A stretch of DNA of 64,000 bases from Glandiceps talaboti (Eukaryota > Hemichordata > Enteropneusta > Spengelidae), in the NCBI RefSeq assembly GCF_964340395.1, contig NC_135554.1, positions 8,474,475 to 8,538,474 on the forward strand, in the 5' to 3' direction. Shown here one piece after another: positions 38,819 through 56,358 of this stretch (position 1 is the stretch's first letter; every line of letters starts with the position of its first letter). The notes beneath the pieces are model-generated. The model ran no database searches and was not told where the DNA came from. It saw only the letters and a list, made by a program, of their open reading frames with translations. Both the position numbers and the translations under genes were made by a program.

Positions 38819-39207
38819 TTTGGGTCTTGAGATGACACCTTGATGCAAAAAAATGTGGGTTACGAAGAGACCAATGAGAAACTTTGACGTTACTTGCACT
38901 GCACTAGACCACAATGAATGGAGTCAGCAGACGGCGAGAACAAACTTTGAAAGTCGTGGTCAACGTGATGCATTGTGGGATGGGGATACCCCTCACGTGA
39001 CTGAACCCCGGGAAACATCACATCCGTATTTGAGTGCTTTATAGCGCTATAAATGAGTTACGAACGGTACCAGATGGCACTTAAGAAAGCAGTTGCGTAT
39101 TAAAAAAGAATCGTTTTCAATTACAACAAGGTAGAAGTAAAACAGAGGATCAAAGGAGAATGGTCATTTGAGGTCAGAGGTTTTACATCCGGGAAAGCAT
39201 TCTCAAA
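38819..39207. promoter_or_regulatory. Divergent (bidirectional) promoter region of ORC1 and PRPF38A
   Basis: Only 389 bp separate the two start codons. Visible candidate elements: GACCAATGAG (CCAAT box, about 38869), GCATTGTGGGA (about 38970), a palindromic E-box TCACGTGA (38993-39000), CATCCGGGAA (ETS-like, about 39187) and the dyad TTTATAGCGCTATAAA at 39038-39053. The same two genes are head-to-head neighbours in vertebrates. Element assignments are by motif only. Confidence 0.8.
39038..39053. promoter_or_regulatory. Perfect 16-bp dyad with TATAAA on both strands
   Basis: TTTATAGCGCTATAAA is its own reverse complement. TATAAA reads rightward at 39048-39053, 155 bp before the PRPF38A ATG, and leftward at 39043-39038, 220 bp before the ORC1 ATG. 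The GCGC core is shared. It is ideally placed to act as back-to-back TATA boxes, but no start-site data are available here. Confidence 0.6.
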
Positions 39208-45237
<6,030 letters not shown>

Positions 45238-45524
45238 ATACTTTTCCTGTCTTTTTTGTATTTTCATGTTTCATTTCATTCAAAGTGACATTCCAGTCTG
45301 GACAGTATTCAAAAGACTTTAAAGTACTGAACACGTAATATTCTCTCAGACTTTCTTGTCCAGTAGAAGCGCAGTCTCTTCCTTTATCAGCCAGGGGCTC
45401 CTTTAGCCAACCAAGCACCTTTGTGCTGTATAAAAGACAATTGGTAGAGTTTAATACATGTCACTACAGCTAAATGCAGTCAAACCTGTCAACTGTAATT
45501 TTGCTATTATTAGAATATTAAAAC

Positions 45525-45530
45525 AATAAA
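45525..45530 (+). terminator. Candidate PRPF38A polyadenylation signal
   Basis: AATAAA about 290 bp after the TGA stop, the first canonical hexamer downstream. The downstream GT-rich element is weak. Confidence 0.4.
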
Positions 45531-46871
45531 TATGTAAAAATCATTACAGATATTAATACTATGTATGTTCATCATGGAAGCACTGAAATTCAGACACAAG
45601 TTCTCTTCACACTTTCAAATGAACGCACAGTAATACTTGTCTTCAGATTTTTTTCTAATGAACGTTAAATTATGTTATGCTAAGAGAACCCCATGACACG
45701 CGAGTGACAGGGTGGGTACTTGTGGTATTTACAGTCTGACAGTGCTTGCAGTGTTTTCTGCTACATATTTCCAGACACAGCTAGTGAAAACACGATCGCA
45801 GATAGATGAAATACTTTGAGGACGCCACACTGGCACTTGTCTCATGGCGTTATGTTCTATTACTGTTGGTTAATTATGATTACAAAGCTATTTTTTCTAT
45901 CATTTCTTGTAACTCACAAGGACATATTTTTCTGTAGATGATTTAGAAGTCTTTCAACTTCTGGAGAGTAAAACAATAATCGATGTTGGATGTGCACCTA
46001 CAGCTCATTCTGACTCCAGAATTGCAGCTCTGACTGTACAACGTCATCCATGAAGGATGAACAGGCAAAGCAATGGGTCCACAGATTTGCTCACCACATC
46101 CTCTCCAACAGTAGTATCTACAGTACCTACCACGTCTACAGTTCCAACCAGATCTATGTTGCCCTCCGAGCATACGTCGATCATGTCTATAGCAATTGTC
46201 AGCTTTAGGGAGATGTTATTTACAACCGGGGAGGGAATGGGGGAATGACAACAATTGGGCATGTGATGAGGGGAACTGAAAATTTTGTCCTGAAGGGGTC
46301 TTGAAATTAAACCTCAGGGGAACAAAGGAGAAGCTGATTTCGTCCTAACTGAATGCTTTAGTAAGTCACCCACCATCTTAAATTTGCATCGCGAGACTTC
46401 TCTACAATCATGTGTGAGAACAGATATTATTCAAATCTAGCCAATAACTGACGGCTGTACACTTTGAGATGGAATTTTAGGTACAGTGCATATTCTCATG
46501 TCACCGAGAGCATTTAGTGTTTGCATAATTGTTTCGATAGGGTAGGGACAATAGACAGACTGATAGATTTGGCAAAAGGTCCATACCCATATGTACAGAA
46601 GTGGGTTCATGGGGTGATTTGAAAACTTCAATTATTTTACTTAGAAAAAGTGTTGCGACGTAGAGTGATAAACTTCACTTTTCAAAAATTCACAAGGCAT
46701 CAACTAAAGCAGATAGGACAAAACCAGCTTCATCTTTGTTCTCAGTTATAATGTGAATGTGAACACACACACACACAGACACACACACAACAAAGAAAAT
46801 AAACACAAACACGCATACATATACACACACATCAATCAATCAATCAAAGAGATTTATATAGCGCCAAACTC

Positions 46872-46938
46872 CACACATACATACATACATACATACATAC
46901 ATACATACATACATACACACACACATACATACATACAT

Positions 46939-46969
<31 letters not shown>

Positions 46970-47002
46970 TACATACATACATACATACATACATACATAC
47001 AT
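46872..47002. repeat. (ACAT)n/(AC)n microsatellite
   Basis: Tandem CATA tetranucleotides with two AC patches, starting right after a LINE tail remnant (ATCAATCAATCAAAGAGA ... TATAGCGCC). The tail may have seeded it. Confidence 0.95.
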
Positions 47003-47663
47003 AAATGTGTGTTTGACATGCGTGTTGACATGAATCAAAATATTCAGGGATTAGTGAACTTTTTTTATTTGTTCAAATTTGTTCATACATTTCTTTGTAG
47101 ATATGAACCTGAAATTTATACGAAACAGACACTCTATTCAAGTTCCATATCAATATTGTTAGACATCACTTTCTAGTGGTAATCACTTTATCTAAACCTA
47201 TAATGACAATAAATGTAAGCAAAATATATAGATAAAGTTCTAGATGTTTACCTAATGATGCTAATTTATTATTATTTAAAGTATTTAAATATTTACATCA
47301 CTAAACAGAACATATGCAACACTGGTACGCGCGCATATTATAGTGCAATACAGAACATATATCTGCATACCTGCATGCAAATGATATGTTAATGAAAGGG
47401 CGGTCGTTCCTCACACACGAAATCGGGTGATGCAAACAGTGTGATTTTTATGGAAATTTTAATAACAGAATCCTACGCAGTGTGAGTACAAATGTGGGTA
47501 CTATGGGGGTATTCACACTCGTGTTTGCTGGTTTCTTTTTTAACTGTACTTTCACTTGCTATGTTTGTGCAAATACCCCGAGTACACCCCCACTTGAACT
47601 CATGCGTCATAGCATGGGTTCTGTCAAATCTGATTAAAGTCTGATGTGGTTGAAAGCAGCTAG

Positions 47664-47896
47664 ATGTCTTTATTTACCTCTGTCAATTTCCCATCGTTTT
47701 GTGTCGTTTGCTTTGCTCCAGGTGATAGCCGCCTTCCCACATCTGACCTTGTGTAATAGAAAATCTCGTTCATATCTCGCGCTTTTGAGAGGTTTCTTCA
47801 ACGAATCAGCACGCTTCCTTTTTGAAGGAAGGCGGCGATCACCCGAATCAAAACAAACGACACAACACGATGGAAATAGAGGTAAATAAAGACATG
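47664..47896. mobile_element. Foldback element F3
   Basis: Left arm (ATGTCTTTATTTACCTCTGT ... GGTGATAGCCGCCTTCC, about 47664-47738) is the near reverse complement of the right arm (GGAAGGCGGCGATCACCCGA ... AGAGGTAAATAAAGACAT, about 47827-47896), with arms of roughly 72 bp and a spacer of about 90 bp. No coding potential was seen beyond a chance frame. Confidence 0.85.
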
Positions 47897-49129
47897 TGAA
47901 ACGCTGTTGATCGGCTTACTGTGCAGTTTATCGTTATTTAATGTTCAAACGGGGAAGTACTCACTCGCACTGCTGTTCCAAATCGTCAGTCTGTTCCATT
48001 TAAGACTATAACGTTGAATTAGCCGACCAACTAGTTTCTTCTCAAACCATCTCTTCTACGAGGTACCGTACCGACTTGGATTGTGTTGAGTAGAACTCAC
48101 AACGAAACATACGTATCTGGTTCAACGAACGCCAAGCTAACCACTTGGTTGATTTTATTACACCACCAATCTCCGTCTCCGCCTCTCCTCTCGAGATGGG
48201 CTAAAAACCCAACTTAAATACATTTCAAAGTTTACACAAAATCTCTATTCTTAGAGTATGACGTATTCTTAAGTCTTATGATGAAAGACATCATCCGAGA
48301 TCTAATATCCAATCACCTTCTCTAGATTAGTAATACAAGTTCATATCTCAAAGACCATAAAATAGTCATGTCATAATAAAAGTTGTTGACAGTTCAATTG
48401 TACCTGGTACGAAATAGCGATGTTGAGATGTCAAGGACCTATGCTGTTACGCAACGGAATGTCACTGTATGTACAAAGTTTTAATGCTTTTTGACTTCAA
48501 TTTAGAGTTCATGATGAAAATTTACCAAAATATCCTGAATGGACATAATTTAGATTTGTGACTCGTAACACATGTAGCCGCTTTCACCACATCAGATTTT
48601 AATCAGATTGGGTTCTGTTCTACTATTGAGGAGAATTTTTACATTACGGGATTACGACGTCAAAGTTATAAAGAGCACAGATCTAATTTGTTGAATGATT
48701 TTGATAAATGTTCGATGTTAATAATAATATGCTTTATTCAGAGTACCGTGGCCACCGGCCTAACGTACAGAAAGCAAATCGTGAATGTAGAGGTTTGCTG
48801 TGACAAACAACACTGGCACATACAAATTCACATAATTATAGAAAATAAAAACAATACGAATCTATAATACTTCGGCGTAAACGGAAAGCTAAAAATACAA
48901 ACTTTGCTAAATTGTTCTGAGTATGAACATGATTTGTTCTCATCAAAGAATGAAATCTAAGTTGTGAAAATGTTCCATACATATAATGCTAATGTTATGT
49001 AGTAGTGAAATCGTTAAAAGGTCAAAGGTCAGTCTCATCCCCAATGCAAATGAATTGAGATATATAATATATTACAATTTGATTTAAAAGAGTGAATACC
49101 TAATCGAATATGAGATGGAAAATCACTTC

Positions 49130-50322
49130 CTATCGCTCTAAGGCTAATTTAAGGAGTCTAGAAACCAGGCGGCCGTACGCCTGTATATCTTTGCTGTATG
49201 GTAGTAGTTTCATCGACTCATTGTGTGTATACCTTGAACGTTGTAGATCAGCTAGGTAGGCATGGCTGACACTTCCCTAATAGGAAGAAAAACACAAAAA
49301 TGTATATATATGTTGTTGATTAGTGATGTAATTCTTGTAAAGATTTCATGAATATAAGTACGTAAGTGTCGTAAGGCTTTGTCTGTCCGGGAATGGAACA
49401 TTTACTTACACACACTCAAACAACTTCTACTGCAAACAAAATACATTCATAGGTACAGTGCACAGTGGGGATGTAGAAGTAATTAAGTTGATATGTTGAT
49501 TGTCAGCTAAAAAGATAAATAATTGAAGCCATTAAAATCATTAATTCCAAGTGTAATGTTTTAATTAGAAGCTTATTTTTACTGCATTTTATTATTAGTC
49601 TAGAGTTGATATATGTCTACCACTGACGCACTGTGTCAAAAACAGAATGTCCCATGAGTGAAATATATACCAAACCAACATAATTTCTGCTGTAAAATTG
49701 GCCTGTTAAAGAGGTTATTCGGCCAAGGTAATGTTACAGTACATTTAGAGATTGAATGTAATTTGTATCGTGATTAAAACAATGACAAATATTAAGGGTA
49801 TATTTTTTATATAAAATATATTTCACAACAAAAGCCAAAACGTATAGGTTATGCACCGCGTACCGGCAATGTCTGGCAAAACAAATATCTTGAATGATTG
49901 GTGAACATAAACCACGAGTATTTTTATTAGTCACATACAATTGAACAGCTGTCAGCAAAGTTCATCTAAGTTTTGTAATTCAGGTAAAAGTATATGGTGT
50001 GATTAAGTAATTATGCTGAATGGTTTTTATAAAATCCTGTGCTACAATATCAAAATGGTAGATTAACTGATGTGTGTTGACTATGAACTTACTTCCTCTA
50101 CGTTGAGTGTAATGAGAATAACCTTCTCACTTACACGTCCATGAATAAGTTTTCTAGAGTGTAAAAAGTCCAAGGCCTTGGCTATGTCATATGCTATGAC
50201 ATAAATATCATCAATTGGCCATGGTCTAGTCATCGAGTCAATACGTGCTGATAATGGTAGGTAATTTGTTGTCGCAACCGCTATGATTTGACTGGTGGGC
50301 ATCTCTTCATAAACTAGAGAAG
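49130..50322 (-). CDS. Kinase-like C-terminal tail of the receptor (2 exons)
   Basis: Exon 50093-50322 continues the 7TM exon in phase 1 and reads [16 protein letters not shown], then [20 protein letters not shown] and RVSEKVILI. This resembles the hinge, helix E and catalytic loop of a protein kinase, where HRDLKxxN has become HGRVSEKV (catalytic Asp and Asn lost). Exon 49130-49276 joins in phase 0 with [11 protein letters not shown] (in place of the DFG segment) and [20 protein letters not shown] (like the SDVWSFG helix F), then TAG. No glycine loop or VAIK lysine is visible in the 450-bp intron upstream. I infer a pseudokinase remnant, not an active enzyme. Kinase relatedness is by motif shape only. 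Confidence 0.65.
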
Positions 50323-50471
50323 CTAGAAATACAGAGAAGTGTATATTATATAAGTTTCGGTCCATGTCAGGCTGTGTATAATATTATTTTCAATCGGTTT
50401 GACGATTCGTGTCATTGTTATATTGACTGACCAAAAGAAAATAATAAAATCCATTCTTCAAGAGGTACAGG

Positions 50472-50502
<31 letters not shown>

Positions 50503-50585
50503 AGAGCCACTGAGTGACAACAGGACCTTCGAGACGAGAGTGACAGGGCCCTCCCCCTCCGTCCCTCCCTCTCTCTCCCTCTCTC

Positions 50586-50678
<93 letters not shown>

Positions 50679-52905
50679 ATGTATGTATGTATGTATGTAT
50701 GTATGTATGTATGTATGTATGTATGTATGTATGTATAAATATATAATCTGCAAAATAAGCCAATGGTGCGCTAACCTGTTTGGCCCTGGCTGTCTATTCC
50801 ACTACAGGAGTACTTTGAGTTCAGCGTACGTGTGCTTAAATTTAAAGATGATACTTTCTTGATATTAATGACGGATATTGTGTACAAAATAGGATTCACT
50901 GCAGAATTAACTGGTAATATGAAGACAGCTGTCCAAGCATAAACAATACCTGGAATTGTGACTGTATTCGTCAATGCCAATATACCCATGACTGTAATCG
51001 GCACCCAACAACAAAAGTCTGTTAATACAATCAGTGTCATGCGTTTGGCGATGGTTGTTGCCTCTTTGGCATGATTACGTGACCTTATACCAGGTGCTCT
51101 TCTTGTTCGCCGTACAGCGATATACATCATAATATAACAGACAAATATAACAATAAACGATAGAAAATTCACACCCAAGAAAACTGTGACAGAAAATTCC
51201 CATCCAGGTGTCTTTTCATTTGTAAGGTGTAATGAAAGGCAAACTGCCGAACGGCCATAGAAATTGTCTCCAAAGTATTGTATACCGACCAATGGTAGAA
51301 AGCTTACCACGGACACAACGACCCAACCAACAAGGATCAAACGCACGCAAGTTTTAAGTCTCAGTCGGATTAATTTGAACGGGAAAACGATAATCAGAAA
51401 ACGATCAAGGGTCATCACCGTTAACGTGAAGACAGACACTTCACTTGATAAAGTGGACAGGAAACCAGCAAAGCTACACAGGTAACTACTCCGCCAGAAG
51501 TCATCATATTGGATGTACACCCCTCGATAGTACACGTCTGCCAATGCAATCATTATCATATAAACACCCATCCATAAATCTGCGACAGCCAAGTTCCAGA
51601 TAAGAAAACTGGACACTTTGGAGAGATCCTTATCTTTTATCCGCCATATTATTACAAAGATATTGCCAAGTAAAGCTAAGAGCCCTAGAATCCATATAAA
51701 CGCCCGCTGAATCTTGTTTGCCATGAGGTCTTCGCATGAAGAAAATACATCTGCATCTGGTGTACAAATGTCCACTTGCCGAAACTTTCTGACAAGACAG
51801 CAATACTTGTAAGCGTCTGTGTATCTGATTAACAAGAAATGATAAACATTATTTAAAATAATGTTTTTCTTAGCTATTTATTTTACCCATGTATATGATA
51901 TTTGTTTTGAGATTCCACATTACTCAAAATACAGCATTACAGGATTATTGATATTACTACTATTATACTCGTAGTGATCAATAAACTTACAGTTAAATAA
52001 TGTTTGTGTGCTGTGCACACTGCGCGGGGATGTAGAAGTAGTCAAGTTGATTTGTTGATTATCAGCTAAAAGATAAACAATTAATTGCAGCCATTAAAAT
52101 CATTAAGTCTAATGTGTAATGTTTTCATTAGAAGCCTGTTTTAATGCACTGTAAGAGAATAGCAATGCTTATCGCTGTTCAATGTGATTGGGCAAAGTAT
52201 CCTGCTGTTTTTGTTGTGTCTGTGATATTGTTAGTCTAGAGGTCATGTCACGTGAGTGATACACCAAACCAACACAATTTCCACTGTTACTGTAATAACT
52301 GGTCACACAAAGAGTTACCTAAAGGGTATCGTGATATCGATACACTCTAGGATCCGAAGTTATACATTTGAGGAAATAACATGCACAACAACATTTACTG
52401 ATCAATATCATCGGAGGGGACTATATGTATAAGGAACTTACACCTGTTCTAAATGCACCAGTGGCCGGAACAGTACAGCTGAGTTTACGGTGAACGTATT
52501 GCCAGTCAAGTCCCTAGAATAATATAAACGGAGTTACTGTCTTGGAATTAGTGACGTCTAACAGCTTGAAAACAGAGTCAGGTGTGCAAATCTTTAGAAA
52601 TAATGTAATATTGCAACCTTGTTCGAAAATGCCTATGGAAATTGCAACATGAACTGTCTATCATGTAACAGCATTTGATATATAAATAAACAAGCTATCA
52701 TACCGGTTATTATTTTTTTACACTGTTATTTTACAGTAACAATATTCCATTAAAACCATTTGCAGATAAAACTTCACATTAAGATTATTCGGAGTTTTAC
52801 TTACAGTATCTGTAGGTTGTTAAGCCCCTCAAAGGCACCATCTTCTATTTCTAAGATCCCATTGTGTGACAAGTACCTTGGCCACATACAGAAATAAAGA
52901 GAATG

Positions 52906-52965
<60 letters not shown>

Positions 52966-53037
52966 TTGTAATAACAAACTATTACGCTCTGCCACTGCGG
53001 TATAGAGCACTGTCTTAGCAGATTGATACTCACCGAG

Positions 53038-53118
<81 letters not shown>

Positions 53119-53258
53119 TATAAGTGTCTTGCTGGAGAGAACAGTGCTCGATGCAAATATTAGTAGCAGAGCATTATAGAATTAATTCAAAAGAATAAGG
53201 ATGTAATAAGTCATTACTTAGAGTTTCACGCTTCGAGCGATCATCAGACAACTGCTAG

Positions 53259-53356
<98 letters not shown>

Positions 53357-56287
53357 AAGAGTATAATATATATAGTATATACATGTATGTATGTATGTAT
53401 GTATGTATGTATGTATGTATGTATTGACCTAGATCTTACACTGTAACAGTACAACATCTCCAACTTTGTACCTTTGAATGTTACTGCACAGCTTTAACAT
53501 CAATCAGTCGAATAGTCAGTCGGTCATGCTTGCATCATGCGCAGAGGGTATTGTTTGTTATTATTGCTTTATTATGCGGTCTTTTTTGGAATATGTTAAA
53601 AAGAACATTGAAAGGTGAAAGACAATATTGTTCAGAAATTTTGAAGTGCGAGACAGACAAGCTTCTTAGATTTTGTCTTTCATTTAGTTTAACATATTGA
53701 TGGCAATGATACAGATACAAAAAGCGTTTCAAAAAGATCCTCATCAAAGTAAAATACTTACAGCTTTCGAAGATTTCGTAACCCAAGGAACGTTAGACCT
53801 GACAGATACCGGATCTCATTATCGTTTAGATTTCTGTAAAATAAAGATATCATATGTTATATTGTTTTTTAGCCTTTTACACACATAAAGTTGCTTTTGT
53901 GTTACATTACTGAATGAAAAATATGAATTCGATATTTCAAAATAACAATGTGCTTAGCAAAGTCTGCTTCTAAAAGCAGACAGGAGTATTATTAATGAAA
54001 CATTTTTTTTTAAATACGACAAGCCGGGAAATGAGAAAGCAATCAAAAGTGATGTCATAAAGTTAAATCAGTATACACATTGACAATGAGACATAAAATG
54101 AAAGTATCAAATGTGAGGAAAATAGTTACTTACAGTAAGTATAAATTCTTCAAATCTCTGAACATCTTGATCGGGATTCTAGTAATGGTGTTGTTGGATA
54201 TATCTCTGCATAATTATACATAACTTTGTTAATTACGACACTGCACATTGTAACATATATACAGCTCATCTATATGAAATTAATTTAGAGTAAACAATAC
54301 GGCCACTGTATCATAAATGGTATCTAACCTGTCCAGGGTAGTTTATAGGAACATCTAATACTAACAGATGTTTAGTCTGTTTATCTCTATTATTCGTATG
54401 TATGTCTTAAAATATGCATAGTAAAAGAAAAACCTTACAACCGCTGACATCAGACTATTGAGGAACAGAACCTGCTATAAACAGGGGAAGTAAACAACTG
54501 AATAGGGCTTTAATACCACTTTGCACAGCATGTTGCATAGCAGAGCAGAGACTTGTATTACATTTCCTGGTTTGATAAGAACAGTTTTATGGCCTCTTTG
54601 CATGTACATGAATTGCCAGGGAACTTCAAATTTGTTTGTGAACACGAACCTTTATGTAAAGAGCCATACAACTGTTCTTACCAAATGATGGAGTGTAATG
54701 CTTGTCTCTCTCGTATTAATTTCCAACATGCTTTGCCAAGTGTTATTAATCCAAATCAACAGGCTCTATTCGTCAAAGGTCTAATGTCGCCGGTTGTAAT
54801 CATTGATTTACGGATAACATTATCATAAATGTGAAAAATTCTTACAGTTCTCCAAGCAGTTTGTATTTACTGAAATCGACATCTGAGATATTCAAAGTAT
54901 TACCAGTGAATATTCTGTTGGGATGAAAAACAAAGCCAATCTTATTTTGAACACGGACATGAATACATGAATGTAATAACTTTATGGAAATGAAACTGAA
55001 AGGTGTTTTCCTCCATTACTATTTGGCTGGAAATCTTAGGTACAAGGCATATTACTTACAGTCTTTCTTATAGTTTATTTTTACATTTCTTCCCCTTTCT
55101 CATTGATAGTTCGAAAGTCTTGTGCGCTTGGCAAATATTAGGTGTAAACATAGACAGTTTCCCCTCCACTATCTATGGTGTAAATATATGGCAAATATTG
55201 CAATGGCGTGATATGAATTATGCTTACATCTTCCTGACGTTTTCTTCAATAGTCTCTGGAATTGTTGTCATTTGGTTATTTATACATTCAATGACGTGGC
55301 CTTTACAAACGCAATGAATTGGACAGATAATGTCTGGAGGAAAATAACAAGACAGTTCAAACATAATTACATTTTTTCATCCAGTTACAATAACATGACA
55401 TTGTTGAAAAAACTCAATTAAACTGCTGATATATGTAGTGTAGTGATTGCTCCCCATGATGTTACTTCATCGCTGTTCCATATGTTTGTCATTATTGTCT
55501 ATTAGTCAATCCATGTCTATCTATAAATGTATATACTTATATATTATTCCTACTATATTTCTTTTTCATTCAGCCACTGCAAATACCCCTTACACCAAGA
55601 GTATTTTCCGGAATGAAGAAAAGTATTAGTGAATAATATAATTATACCAGCTCTATCAAGCATGGTTTATTGAATATTGGGAAATATAATGGCGATTTAG
55701 AACGTTCTGACTCATATTTAGACCACCTCAGAATCTGAATCTGTGACATAGAAATGAGTTGTCGTGACGTACAACAACCAGTGTATATAACCCATATTTT
55801 TCTGTTCAAAGACAATAACTTGGCTTCTGCGTGATGTAATTATATTTTACATCTAGAATTTAACTAAAATATAGTGAGGGCGTAAGGCTATATTGTGATG
55901 ACGTCAGGCTAAAGAGTAAAACACAATTTAACTTACTACAAAGAATCTCGTCATCACCATTACTGCACTGCTTGATACCATCGCATAGCTGCCATAGAGG
56001 GACACAGTTCTCATATCCTTTGCATCTGTACTCGCCTTGACACTGGTGAGATTCTTTATAGAAAAAAGTGTATTGTTTACATTCGCTGAAAAGACATTAT
56101 TTGTCACTGCATGAAACATACTGCATTATACGTATGCGTCGTATTACGCCATCTGTACTCAAAATGACGTCAGTCCATTCCAAGGCTACCTAGAAACTCA
56201 TTTAAATTGATTTATTTCGTTGTTGACATTAACTGCATGATTCTATATTTTATGTATGAAAATGGTATACGACCTACCGAATAAATG

Positions 56288-56358
<71 letters not shown>

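Larger units (their letters stand above)
45238..49129. other. PRPF38A 3' flank and gap between convergent genes
   Basis: No supportable gene. It holds a candidate PRPF38A polyadenylation signal AATAAA at 45525-45530, a LINE 3'-tail remnant (ATCAATCAATCA ... TATAGCGCC, about 46832-46866), an ACAT microsatellite and a foldback element at 47664-47896. A small Thr/Ser-rich frame near 46057-46248 has no supporting features. Confidence 0.6.

Noticed and set aside
38819-38914. Upstream in-frame ATG extending ORC1 by about 32 residues
   Set aside because: The extension is hydrophobic and unlike the ORC1 N-terminus, and it runs into the promoter region; the MSKKSRYF start is preferred.
46057-46262. 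Thr/Ser-rich small frame and its antisense
   Set aside because: Short, isolated, without splice sites or family motif.
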